Positions 11,612 to 21,183 of a stretch of 64,000 nucleotides of DNA are shown one piece after another. Made by a program: the position numbers and the translations under genes. How positions within the stretch are numbered: the stretch's first letter is position 1; each line of letters opens with the position of its first letter. The notes under the pieces are model-generated. The model was not told the origin of the DNA and ran no database searches. It worked only from the letters and a program-made list of their open reading frames with translations. This DNA is from Molossus alvarezi. Its lineage: Eukaryota > Chordata > Mammalia > Chiroptera > Molossidae. The DNA lies in NCBI GenBank assembly GCA_037176705.1, contig CM073887.1, positions 56,815,001-56,879,000 of the forward strand, given 5' to 3'.

Positions 11612-11729
11612 TATTCCACTATTTATGTATTCATTGGTTGATTCATGTGTGTGACCTGACTGGGGATCAAAGCCACAACCTTGGCACATCAGGTCTGGGC
11701 TCTAATAATCTGAGCTACCTGGCTAGGGG
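11531..11729 (-). mobile_element. Older tRNA-derived SINE remnant
   Basis: On the minus strand it starts 'cccctagccaggtagctcag', reads through 'ccaaggttgtggctttgatc' and ends in GA-rich sequence. The head is tRNA-like with a B-box-like 'gctttgatccccagt'. The order (tRNA head, 'aatgaatacataaat' block, GA tract) differs from the Ves copies nearby, so this is a distinct, older SINE type. No TSD was identified. Confidence 0.65.
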
Positions 11730-11837
11730 CCACTATTATGTTTTAATTTATAAATATACAATTAGATTTTAGAGGTGACACTTCCCCGCCTCCCAAGAGC
11801 ATGGCCTATCTTCACTGTTTTTCCTTATACATTTTAA

Positions 11838-13127
11838 AAAAATTTTTGTTAATTTATTTTTGTTACAGATGTTTCTCCTTTTTTTCCCATTGACACCCTC
11901 CTCCTCATCCTACCACCCCATACCGGGCTTTGTTGTTTGTGTCCATCAGTTAAGCATACATATATATAGGTAGGTTCGTTGGTTTATCTCTTCCTACCCC
12001 CACCACCTCCTCTTGTAAGGATTGTCAGTCGGTACCTTACTTCCACGTCTCGGAGTCTACTCTATTCCTCAGATTATTGTGTCCATTATATTCAACAAAT
12101 AAGTGAGATCATGGATATTTGTCTTTCTCTGGTTGGCTTGTTTCACTGAGGATAATACTTTACAGGTCCTTCCATGTTGTCTCAAAGAATAAGAGATCTT
12201 TCTTTCTTAAAGCCACATAGTGTTCGATTTTGTATATGTACCACAGTTTTTTTATCCGTCGGTCTACTGATGAACACTTGGGCTGTTTCCAGGTCTCAGC
12301 TATTGTAAATAGTGCTGCTATGAACATGGGGGTACATATATTCTTTCTGATTGGTGTTTCAGGCTTCTTAGGGTATAGTCCTAGAACTGGGATCACTGGC
12401 TCAAATGTCAGTTCAATTTTTAATTTTTTGAGGTTACACCATAGTGTTTTCAATAGTGGATGCACCAGTTTGCATTCCCACCAGCAATGTACTAGAGTTC
12501 AATTTTCTCCACACCCTCGCCAACACTTGTTTTTTAATGATTTGTTGATGGCAGTCATTCTGACAGGTGTGAGGTGATACCTCATTGTTGTTTTAACTTG
12601 CGTCTCTCTGATGATTAGTGATGTTGAGCATTTCTTCATATGTCTCTTGGCCATTTGTATGTCCTATTTGGAGAGGTGTCTATTTAAGTCCTTTGCCCAT
12701 TTTTATTTTGGTTCTTTGTCTTCCTTTTGTTGAGTTATATGAGTGCTCTATATATTTTGGAAATTAACCCTTTGTCTGATATATCATTGGCAATTATGCT
12801 CTCCCATAGAGTAGGTTGCCTTTCATTTTGATGATTGTATCTTTTGCTGTGCAGTTGCTTTTTAGTTTGATGTAGTCCCATGTGTTCATTTTCTCCTTTG
12901 TTTCTATTGCCTTAGGTGATGTGTCAGTAAAAATTCTGCTGCGTATGATGTCTGAAATTTTGTTGCCTACAGTCTCTTCTAGGATTTTTATGGGTTCATG
13001 AGTCACATTTAAGTCTTTCATCAATTTTGAGTTTATTCTCGTGTAGGGTGTAAGTTGATGGTCTACTTTTATTTTTCTGCAAGTAGCTGTCCAATATTCC
13101 CAGCACCATTTATTAAAGAGGCTGTCT
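11838..13127 (-). mobile_element. L1 3' portion (minus), abutting L1-B head-on
   Basis: Minus-strand L1 running from a 3'UTR end (A-rich tail at about 11838-11855, 'tttgttacagatgtttctcc') through the ORF2 C-terminus to the codons for '[12 protein letters not shown]', where it stops abruptly at about 13127 next to the first bases of L1-B. It duplicates about 790 bp of ORF2 that L1-B also has, so the two are probably not one simple element. They may be an inversion-type insertion with a large junction duplication, or two elements joined by rearrangement. Confidence 0.85.
12086..13127 (-). pseudogene. ORF2 C-terminal fragment
   Basis: Encodes the last third of L1 ORF2p in pieces (13270-12794 and 12465-12160), including the '[20 protein letters not shown]' region and the C-terminal 'TTWKDL' region. 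Frames shift between the pieces and a premature TGA lies near the normal stop. It is a remnant of a 5'-truncated element and is not functional. Confidence 0.8.
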
Positions 13128-13130
13128 TGG

Positions 13131-13361
13131 TTCGGGAAAATGGCGGCGAAGTGAATGGAGGGAACCAGACCGTCTCCCAAGACCAAACTGGATTTACAAG
13201 GAAAACAAAGGCAAACTTTCAGGAAAGGGCAGCGGAAGGACACCTTGGAGGACCACTTAACCAGAAACACCCACTCAGTCCTGGTAGGCTTGCGAGGACG
13301 GGAGAGGGGACCTAGAGCCCAGGGTCCGCAGCGGCCTGGGCAGGGGCCAGGGAACTAGAGG
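13131..13361 (+). promoter_or_regulatory. Conserved 5' module of the L1 5'UTR
   Basis: 'aaaatggcggcgaagtgaat' and the following 200 bp align with the first 200 bp of the older elements L1-G (36697-36900) and L1-A (33-230), sharing for example 'ctggtaggctt' and 'ggtccgcag'. After this module the young and old 5'UTRs become unrelated. 'aaaatggcggc' resembles a YY1-type site (core CCAT on the opposite strand), which is also found at the start of human L1. This is an inference from motif similarity. Confidence 0.65.
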
Positions 13362-14085
13362 GGAAGTTAATTCCACCACCTTTCTTCCCACCGTGCACGG
13401 CCCTGGAAACTCTGTAGCCGGCTAGGCTCTCCGCTGAAGCCGCACAGACTCCTGGCCCCCAGGGAACTGGGCGGGACCAGGGAACTCGGAGGAACCGGGG
13501 AACTAGGCGGAAAGTTAATTCTATTGCCTCCCCTCCCGCCGTGCAAGGCCCTGTAGCCGCTGAAGCCGCACAGACTCCTGGCCCCCAGGGAACCCGGCGG
13601 GACCGGGAAACGCGGTGGAAAGTTAATTCTACCGCCTCCCTCCCCGCCCTGCACGGCCTGGAAACCCTGTTGCCCCTGAAGCCCCACAGACTAGCAGACC
13701 CCAGGCAACTCGGTGGGATCGGGGAACGCGGTGGAAAGTTAATTCTACCGCCTCTCTCCCCGCCGTGCACGGCCTGGAAACCCTGTTGCCCCTGAAGCCG
13801 CACAGACTCGCAGACCCCAGGCAACTCGGTGGGACCGGGAACGCGGTGGAAAGTGAACTCTACTGTCTCCCTTACCGCCGTGCACGGCCCTGGAAACTCT
13901 GTAGCGGGCTAAACTCTCCGATGAAGCTGCACAGACTCCTGGCCCCCAGGGAACTGGGCAGGACCAGGGAACTCGGCGGGAAATTATTCCCACCGCCTCC
14001 CTTGCCACCCTGCATGGGTCCTCCTAACCTATAGCCTGCTAAACTCCCCGCTGGAGCCACACAGACTCCCGGAGAACAGGGGACT
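13362..14085 (+). repeat. L1-B promoter: six GC-rich tandem monomers
   Basis: A repeating block of 116-130 bp. The landmark 'acagact' recurs at 13444, 13570, 13686, 13802, 13931 and 14061 (spacings 126, 116, 116, 129, 130). Each unit carries 'aagttaattctaccgcctcc'-like text, 'gccgtgcacggcc' and 'cccaggcaactcggtggga'-like text, with many CpGs. The layout is analogous to the monomer arrays that act as promoters in mouse L1s, though I see no sequence relation to them. The last unit also occurs, inverted, at the right edge of the window (63888-64000). Confidence 0.9.
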
Positions 14086-14208
14086 TGGCGGGATTAAAGT
14101 GGGTCCTCCCTGGTGCATCCAAACCCAGGAGAGGGAGCCACAAACAGCAAAACACCAACACCCACTGGGAAAACTTGGCAGACTCCAAAGCCCACTGTGA
14201 TAACGAAA

Positions 14209-15111
14209 ATGGTGAGAAACAGAAACAAAAGCCAAATGAAAGATCAAGAGACCTCTACAGAAGATGAAATAAATGAGGTGCAGTTAAGCAAGTTAACAGA
14301 ACTAGAATTTAGAGCCATGATGATGCGGAAGCTCAACAGCATGTGTAAGGACATGAGCAACATTAGTAAAGACATAGAAATGTTGAAAATAAACCATCTG
14401 GAAATGAAAAACCAACAGGAAGAAATGAAGAATGACATATCGGAAATGAAAAACACACTGGAAGGTCTAAAAAGCAGAGTAGGGGAAGCTGAGGACCGGA
14501 TCAGTGAATTAGAAGACAGGCTAGAAGAAATCAACCAATCAGAAAACCAAAAGGAAAAAAAGATTAAAAAACAAGAAGAGAGCTTAAGAGAATTGTGGGA
14601 CAACTGGAAACGTAATAATATTCGTATCATAGGAGTCCCTGAAGAAGAAGAAAGTAAGCGAGGGCTAGAGAATATATTCAAAGAAATAGTGACAGAAAAC
14701 TTCCCTAATTTGGTGAAGGAAGAAGGCATTCAAGTTCAAGAAGCTCAGAGAGCCCCAAGTAAGAAGAACCCAAACAGGCCCACACCAAGACACATAGTAA
14801 TCAAACTGCCAAAAATTAAAGACAAAGAGAGAATCCTAAAAGCAGCAAGAGATAAGCAACAGGTTACCTACAAAGGAACCCCCATAAGGCTCTCAGCTGA
14901 CTTCTCACAAGAAACATTACAGGCTCGAAGGGAATGGCATGAAGTAATCAAGGTCATGAAAAACAAGGATCTGAATCCAAGACTACTCTACCCAGCAAGG
15001 CTATCGTTCAAAATAGAAGGCCAAATAAAGAGCTTCCCAGACAAAATAAGGCTAAGGGAGTACATTAGCACCAAACCAGCACTGCAAGAAATGTTAAAAG
15101 GACTGCTGTAA
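14209..15111 (+). CDS. L1-B ORF1p, intact 300-aa RNA-binding protein
   Basis: An uninterrupted 300-codon frame. ATG 14209 is chosen because it aligns with the family start (MVRNRNKSQM). An in-frame ATG at 14113 would add 32 residues translated from 5'UTR-like sequence. The layout is: acidic N-terminus, a coiled coil at about residues 40-130 with 'GEAEDRISELEDR', an RRM domain at about 136-232, and a C-terminal domain at about 233-295 that keeps the 'QARREW' arginines (R240, R241) needed for RNA binding in studied L1s. In known L1s ORF1p forms trimers, coats its own RNA and acts as a nucleic-acid chaperone in cytoplasmic L1 particles. ORF2 follows after 45 bp. It is probably translated if the promoter is active. 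Confidence 0.92.
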   Translation: MVRNRNKSQMKDQETSTEDEINEVQLSKLTELEFRAMMMRKLNSMCKDMSNISKDIEMLKINHLEMKNQQEEMKNDISEMKNTLEGLKSRVGEAEDRISELEDRLEEINQSENQKEKKIKKQEESLRELWDNWKRNNIRIIGVPEEEESKRGLENIFKEIVTENFPNLVKEEGIQVQEAQRAPSKKNPNRPTPRHIVIKLPKIKDKERILKAARDKQQVTYKGTPIRLSADFSQETLQARREWHEVIKVMKNKDLNPRLLYPARLSFKIEGQIKSFPDKIRLREYISTKPALQEMLKGLL

Positions 15112-15156
15112 TTACCAGGAGAAATGGGAAGAAAAATAGAACCACACTAAACAAAA

Positions 15157-18100
15157 ATGGCAATAAATAAGTACATATCAATAACCACCTTAAATGTAAA
15201 TGGACTGAATGCTCCCATAAAAAGACACAGAGTAGTTGACTGGATAAGAAAGCAAGACTCATCTATATGCTGTTTACAAGAAACCCACCTCACAACAAAA
15301 GACTCACATAGATTGAAAGTGAAGGGATGGAAAAAAATTTTTCAAGCAAATGGAAAAGAAAAAAAAGCTGGGGTAGCAATACTGATATCTGATCAAATAG
15401 ACTTCAGATTGAAGGCCATAACTAGAGACAAAGAAGCCCACTACATAATATTGAAAGGATCTATCCAACAGGAAGATATAACCTTGATAAACATATATGC
15501 ACCCAATATAGGAGCACCAAAATATATTAAAAATATTCTGGAGGACTTCCAAGGAGAAATCGATAGCAATACAATCATAACAGGGGACTTCAACACTCCG
15601 CTCACATCACTGGATAGATCCTCTAGACAAAAAATTAACAAGGAAACAGAGACTCTAAATGAAGCACTAGACCAAATGGATTTAATAGATATCTACAGAG
15701 AACTACACCCCAAAACTACAGAATTCACATTCTTCTCAAGTGCACATGGGACATTCTCAAAGATAGACCACATGTTAGGGCACAAACTAAGTCTCTACAA
15801 GTTCAAGAAGATTGAAATTATAACAAGCATCTTCTCAGACCACAATGGTATGAAACTAGAAATCAATTGCAAGAAGAACATGCAAAGACATTTTAACACA
15901 TGGAAGCTAAATAGAATGTTATTAAACAATGAATGGGTCACCGAGGAAATCAAGGAAGAAATCAAAAACTTCCTGGAAACCAATGAAAATGAGGACACAA
16001 CAATACAAAATCTATGGGATGCAGCAAAAGCAGTTCTGAGAGGGAAGTTTATAGCACTACAGGCCTACCTCAAAAAAGAAGAAAAATCTCTAATAGACTA
16101 CCTAACCTCACAACTTAAAGAACTAGAGAGTAAACAAAAAGAAAACGCCAGAGCAAGTAGAAGAAAAGAAATAGTAAGGATCAGAGCAGAAATAAACGAC
16201 ATAGAGACCAAAAAAACAATCCAGAGGATCAATAAAACAAAGAGCTGGTTTTTCGAAAAGATAAACAAGATTGATGGACCCTTAGCTAGACTCACCAAGA
16301 AACAAAGAGAGAGAACCCAAATACATAAAATCAGAAATGAAACAGGAGAGATAACAACTGACCCTACAGAAATACAAAAGATCGTTAACAACTACTATGA
16401 AAAATTATACGGCAACAAATTCGAAAATCTAGGCGAAATGGACAAATTTCTAGAAACACATAGTCTCCCAAAATTGGATCAGATAGAGATTGAAAACTTG
16501 AACAGACCAATAACAACAGAAGAAATTGAAGATGTAATCAAGACTCTTCCAGCAAACAAAAGCCCAGGCCCGGATGGCTTCACGGGGGAGTTTTACCGAA
16601 CATTCAAAGAAGAACTAATACCCATTCTCCTCAAACTATTTCAAAAAATTCAAGAAGAAGGAAGACTTCCAAACTCGTTTTATGAAGCCAGCATAACTCT
16701 AATTCCAAAACCAGAAAAAGACACAACAAAGAAAGAAAACTACAGGCCAATATCCCTGATGAACATAGATACCAAAATCCTGAACAAAATACTAGCAAAT
16801 CGAATCCAGCAATACACCAGAAAAATTATCCCCCATGACCAGGTGGGATTCATCCCAGGGATGCAAGGCTGGTACAATATTCGCAAATCCATAAATGTGA
16901 TACACCACATAAATAAATTGAAGAATAAAAACCACATGATCATATCAATAGATGCCGAAAAAGCCTTTGACAAAATCCAGCATCCATTTCTGATAAAAAC
17001 GCTCAGCAGTGTGGGAATAGAGGGATCATATCTCAACATAATAAAGGCCATATATGAAAGACCTACAGCCAACATCATACTCAATGGGCAAAAACTAAAA
17101 GCATTTCCCTTAAGAACAGGAACAAGGCAAGGATGCCCACTTTCGCCACTCCTGTTTAACATAGTACTGGAAGTCTTAGCCACAGCAATCAGACAGGAAG
17201 AAAAAATAAAAGGGATCCAAATTGGAAAGGAGGAAGTGAAATTGTCATTATTTGCAGATGACATGATACTGTACATAGAAAATCCCAAAGACTCCACCAA
17301 AAGCTTACTAGACTTAATAAATGAATTTGGCAAAGTAGCAGGATACAAAATTAACGTCAAGAAATCGATGGCATTCTTATACACCAATGATGAACTCACA
17401 GAAAGAGAAACTAAGCAAACAATCCCATTTACCATTGCGGCAAAAAAATTAAGATACCTAGGAATAAACTTAACCAAAGAGATAAAGGACCTATTCGCAG
17501 AAAACTACAGGTCTTTGAAAAAAGAAATAGAGCAAGATGTAAAAAAGTGGAAGAACATACCCTGTTCATGGATTGGGAGAATTAACATCATTAAAATGTC
17601 CATATTACCCAAAGCAATCTATAGATTCAACGCAATCCCCATCAAAATACCAATGGCATACTTCAAAGAATTAGAACAATTACTTCAAAAGTTCATATGG
17701 AACCAAAAAAGGCCTCGAATAGCCACAGCAATCTTGAAAAGGAAGAACAAAGTTGGAGGGATCACAATACCAGATTTCAGGTTATACTACAAAGCCACCA
17801 TAATCAAAACAGCCTGGTACTGGCACAAGAACAGGTATATAGACCAGTGGAACAGAATAGAGAACCCAGAAATGGACCCTAGGCAATATGCTCAATTAAT
17901 ATTTGACAAAGGTGGCAAGAGCATTCAGTGGAGTAAGGACAGCCTCTTTAATAAATGGTGCTGGGAAAATTGGACAGCTACTTGCCGAAAAATGAAACTA
18001 GACCATCAACTTACACCCTACACCAAAATAAACTCAAAATGGATAAAAGACTTAAATGTAACTCATGAATCCATAAAAATCCTAGAGGAGACTGTGGGCA

Positions 18101-18777
18101 ACAAAATATCAGACATCATACGCAGCAGAATTTTTACTGACACATCACCTAAGGCAATAGAAACAAAGGAGAAAATGAACACATGGGACTACATCAAACT
18201 CAAAAGCTTCTGCACAGCGAAAGATACAACCATCAAAACGGAAAGGCCACCCACTGTATGGGAGAGCATAATTGCCAATGATATATCAGATAAGGGGTTA
18301 ATTTCCAATACATATAGAGTGCTCATACAACTCCACAAAAGGAAGACAAAGAATCCAATTAAAAAATGGGCAGAGGAACTGAATAGACACCTCTCCAAAC
18401 AGGACATACAAATGGCTAAGAGACATATGAAGAAATGTTCATCATCACTAATCATCAGAGAGATGCAAATCAAAACAACAATGAGGTATCACCTCACACC
18501 TGTCAGAATGGCCGCCATCAACAAATCATCAAACAACAAGTGTTGGCGAGGGTGTGGAGAAAAGGGGACTCTAATACACTGCTGGTGGGAATGCAGACTG
18601 GTGCAGCCGCTATGGAAAACAATATGGTGCTACCTCAAGAAATTAACAATTTTCATTTCTTTGCCTCACCTTGGAAAGGCTGAATCTTCGAGGTGGGGTT
18701 GCTGCTATTCCCCAGAGCTCTGGAATGGAGCACACTGGACACTGTCCTTTGTGGCCGCAACTCCACAAAAACTCTGA
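15157..18777 (+). CDS. L1-B ORF2p: endonuclease/reverse transcriptase with chimeric C-terminus
   Basis: A 1206-codon open frame starting [10 protein letters not shown]. The AP-like endonuclease (about 1-238) keeps its catalytic residues: N15, E42 in 'LQETHL', D144/N146 in 'GDFNTP' and D228/H229 in 'SDHNGM'. The RT domain contains 'SPGPDG' and the 'FADD' catalytic pair (D701/D702). The Cys-rich motif starts at C1129 (CX3CX7H..C). L1 homology ends near residue 1164. The remaining ~42 residues are translated from antisense L1 5'UTR. The full family length, from L1-M, is about 1274, so about 110 C-terminal residues are missing. Endonuclease and RT could be active, but the normal C-terminus and 3'UTR are lost. 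Whether the protein is made is unknown. Confidence 0.88.
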   Translation: MAINKYISITTLNVNGLNAPIKRHRVVDWIRKQDSSICCLQETHLTTKDSHRLKVKGWKKIFQANGKEKKAGVAILISDQIDFRLKAITRDKEAHYIILKGSIQQEDITLINIYAPNIGAPKYIKNILEDFQGEIDSNTIITGDFNTPLTSLDRSSRQKINKETETLNEALDQMDLIDIYRELHPKTTEFTFFSSAHGTFSKIDHMLGHKLSLYKFKKIEIITSIFSDHNGMKLEINCKKNMQRHFNTWKLNRMLLNNEWVTEEIKEEIKNFLETNENEDTTIQNLWDAAKAVLRGKFIALQAYLKKEEKSLIDYLTSQLKELESKQKENARASRRKEIVRIRAEINDIETKKTIQRINKTKSWFFEKINKIDGPLARLTKKQRERTQIHKIRNETGEITTDPTEIQKIVNNYYEKLYGNKFENLGEMDKFLETHSLPKLDQIEIENLNRPITTEEIEDVIKTLPANKSPGPDGFTGEFYRTFKEELIPILLKLFQKIQEEGRLPNSFYEASITLIPKPEKDTTKKENYRPISLMNIDTKILNKILANRIQQYTRKIIPHDQVGFIPGMQGWYNIRKSINVIHHINKLKNKNHMIISIDAEKAFDKIQHPFLIKTLSSVGIEGSYLNIIKAIYERPTANIILNGQKLKAFPLRTGTRQGCPLSPLLFNIVLEVLATAIRQEEKIKGIQIGKEEVKLSLFADDMILYIENPKDSTKSLLDLINEFGKVAGYKINVKKSMAFLYTNDELTERETKQTIPFTIAAKKLRYLGINLTKEIKDLFAENYRSLKKEIEQDVKKWKNIPCSWIGRINIIKMSILPKAIYRFNAIPIKIPMAYFKELEQLLQKFIWNQKRPRIATAILKRKNKVGGITIPDFRLYYKATIIKTAWYWHKNRYIDQWNRIENPEMDPRQYAQLIFDKGGKSIQWSKDSLFNKWCWENWTATCRKMKLDHQLTPYTKINSKWIKDLNVTHESIKILEETVGNKISDIIRSRIFTDTSPKAIETKEKMNTWDYIKLKSFCTAKDTTIKTERPPTVWESIIANDISDKGLISNTYRVLIQLHKRKTKNPIKKWAEELNRHLSKQDIQMAKRHMKKCSSSLIIREMQIKTTMRYHLTPVRMAAINKSSNNKCWRGCGEKGTLIHCWWECRLVQPLWKTIWCYLKKLTIFISLPHLGKAESSRWGCCYSPELWNGAHWTLSFVAATPQKL

Positions 18778-19139
18778 ATGTCCTCCAAATCTCACATGTC
18801 CCCACAGAGTTCCAGCACAGTCTGCCATCCCTCTGTCATAGCCCCCAGGTTAGTGGCTGTGGCTATTTTAGCACTCTCTCCCTGCTCTCTGTGTTGTGAA
18901 GAGAGCTTGGTCTTTATTCCCCAGGGCCCTACTGACAGCTAAAACTGTTCTGTCCCTGAAATCCCAGCTCGCCACCCTCTCAGGCCTCTGCAAATCACAC
19001 CAGTGTCCCTGATTATATGGTCCTCTCCTCCTGTTTTTCTGTTGCTTTTTTCTGAAGATTGGTCTTTATTTTAGTTGTAATTCTTGTTTGGTCCTAGGAG
19101 ATTGACTGCTTAGCTTCTATTCACTCTTCCTCCATTTTC
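18648..19139 (-). mobile_element. Older L1 5'UTR fragment (minus)
   Basis: Reverse-complement L1 5'UTR of the older type. It aligns with 25150-25678 and 35620-36140 on the minus strand (blocks such as 'ccagctcgccaccctctcag', 'gatattgactgcttagcttc'-like text and the terminal 'ttcctccattttcac'). Only the 5'UTR is present; ORF1 and ORF2 of this copy are missing where L1-B ends. The junction lies at 'aagaaattaacaattttcat' (18637-18656). Confidence 0.8.
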
Positions 19140-20344
19140 ACATTCTCTAGGTCTATTTTGTGTGCAGCTGGGTCTCACAGGCCTTTATGGTGCCCCTGCA
19201 CATTGTAGGTCCCATGGGTAACTGGATCACACAGTCCCTTTGGGGACCAGGATCTATGCCAATGTATGGGCTGCTGAGTCGCACAGGCCTCTTAGGTGCT
19301 TCAGCACCTTACATGTCCCATGGGTAAGTAGATTTCACAGTCCCTGCTGGGTCAAGCAGGCCTCTCTGGTGCCCCTGCATTTCCCGCAGGTGAGCAGCTA
19401 GATTACACCAGTTTCTGGGCCTCCATCTTCCCACTGCTCTTGTGAGCTACTGGACTGCACAGGCCTCTGTGGAGCCCCAGGTCCTGCTGCTGGTGGCTTG
19501 GGAATGCTGCTGACCTGTGGGGCTCAACTCTTGCTCAGCTTTTGCTGTAGTTTTGGGGGATTGGTCTCAGCTGCTGGTCTGTGCTTCTGTTGCCTCGGGA
19601 TTGATGTCTGCTCCCCAGTCTTTGTTGCTGGGTGTATATCTCAACTCTGATCGGGCTGCTACTACGGGGGATGATGCTGGGCTCTGTGCTGTCTGAGGCT
19701 TCTAAAGCCAGAAAATTGGGAGCTCCACTACTGTGCACTGGTCTGTGTTGACTCAGAGTGTCCACTGGTTTGATGGTTCCAGCTGGGCTGGTGGGCTTGG
19801 GTTGCTGGGCCCTAGCTGCTCCCACTGCCTCCTCCCAGGGAAGACCTGGAATCTTCCAAAATCGTGGGACAACCCTGCCATGCAGTGATAAGTGCCCTGA
19901 AGGCCGCTTACCCTGGCAGCCAGCTGCTTCTGTCCACAGCACAGGAACTTCTGCTCCGTGGCTCTGCACTGCTGGGTTTGGTCATCCACCTTCACTTTCA
20001 CTCACACTCTCTCACATACTGGTTCACTCTCTCACACACTCACCCTCCCTCCGGTACTGCCTGTCACCATCTTCTTCCTCATTGAATCTTTATATGTATT
20101 GTCACATATTTAATTCTGCTTTGAACAATTACTTTCTAATTTCTGGAGTATTTACAAAAATTAAACAGAAAACTCTTATATACCACTGCTATACTTCCCA
20201 GTATTCTACATTTTACCACATAGTTTATTATTCTCCACTTTTATGTAAATATAAACTCACATACATGCACATAAACATATTTTTCTGAATCATTTGAGAA
20301 CATATTATATGTACGATTTGTGAATAATGACAGTTTTACTTTGC
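19140..20344. other. Unidentified sequence with irregular internal repeats
   Basis: 19140-20050 is GC-richer than its surroundings. It holds loosely repeated phrases ('cacaggcct' at 19176, 19282 and 19458, with 'cccatgggtaa' at 19211 and 19318) and ends in a CA/TC-rich stretch. 20060-20344 is AT-rich; its end ('gtgaataatgacagttttac') resembles minus-strand L1 ORF2 of an old copy. The open frames (for example 19758-20288) show no recognisable domain. It may be an old L1 5'UTR or LTR remnant; not identified. Confidence 0.4.
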
Positions 20345-21183
20345 CCTTTTTATTTATTTTTATGTATTTATTTTTAATTAATTAATTTATTTTTGTTACA
20401 GATGTTTCTTCTTTTCTGCCCATTGACACCCTCCTCACCTCTCTCCCTGCCCCATCTTCAGCTTTGTTGTCAATGTCCATTCGTCATGCATACATGCATA
20501 TAAATTCTGTGGTTTATCTCTTGCCCACCCACCCCCTCTTCTGGGGATTGTCAGTCTGTACCTCACTTCCACATCTCTGGGACCATCCCATTCCTCAGAC
20601 TGTTATGTTCATTATATTTCACAAACAAGTGAGATCATATAATATTTGTTATTCTCTGTTCAGCTTGTTTCACTTAGCATAATACTTTCCAGGTCCCTCC
20701 ATGTCTTCTCAAAGGATAAGAGCTCTTTTTTTCTTACAGCTGCATAGTACTCCATTGTGTATATGTACCACAGCTTTTTTATTCAGTCATCTACTGATGG
20801 ACACGGGATGTTTCCAAATCTTAGGTATTGTAAATAGTGCTACTAGGAGCATGTGGGTACATATATTCTTTATGATTGGTGTTTCAGGATTCTTAGGATA
20901 TATTCCTAGAAGTGGGATCACTGGGTCAAATGCAAGTTCAATTTTTAATTTTTTGAGGTAACACCATATTGTTTTAGACAACTCTCCAAACAGGACATAC
21001 AAATGGCTAAGACACATATGAAGAAATGCTCAACATCACTAATCATCAGAGAGATGAAAATTAGAACAACAATGAAGTATCACCTCACATCTGTCAGAAT
21101 GGCCGCCATCAACAAATCATCAAACAACAAGTGTTGGTGAGGGGGTGGAAAAAAGGGGAATTTAGTACACTGCTGGTGGGATG
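20345..21183 (-). mobile_element. L1 3' end with 5' inversion (twin-priming structure)
   Basis: 20345-20976 is minus-strand L1 from the A tail and 3'UTR into ORF2 ('caccatattgtttt'). 20978-21183 is plus-strand ORF2 that lies just upstream in the element (from 'acaactctccaaacaggaca' to 'cactgctggtgggatgc'). Only about 20 consensus bases are missing between the two parts. This is the arrangement produced by twin priming. At 21186 minus-strand ORF2 of a further L1 portion (L1-C) begins. The whole 20345-25678 block could alternatively be one L1 with an internal inversion and deletion. Confidence 0.85.

Larger units (their letters stand above)
13131..18648 (+). mobile_element. L1-B: young LINE-1 with monomeric promoter, 3' end missing
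   Basis: Full 5'UTR, an intact ORF1 (14209-15111), a 45-bp spacer and an ORF2 open from 15157 to the point where L1 homology stops at about 18648. The last ~110 ORF2 residues, the 3'UTR and the A tail are absent. Instead the sequence enters an older minus-strand L1 5'UTR. No TSD was found. With both ORFs undamaged where present, this is the youngest-looking element in the window together with L1-M (58811-64000). Without a 3' end it should not be able to retrotranspose itself. Confidence 0.93.

Noticed and set aside
14113..14208. N-terminal 32-residue extension of ORF1 from ATG 14113
   Set aside because: Translates conserved 5'UTR sequence. Family alignment and the position of ORF2 favour ATG 14209. 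Kept only as a possibility in the ORF1 entry.
14244..14729. 161-aa minus frame opposite ORF1
   Set aside because: Mirror frame of the biased ORF1 codons (Lys/Glu-rich to Phe/Ser/Leu-rich). Not a gene.
15304..15552. Opposite-strand frames inside L1 ORF2 (for example 15304-15552, 16740-17477, 18189-18473)
   Set aside because: They are shadows of ORF2 in the other strand, recur in every L1 copy and have no independent start context or domain.
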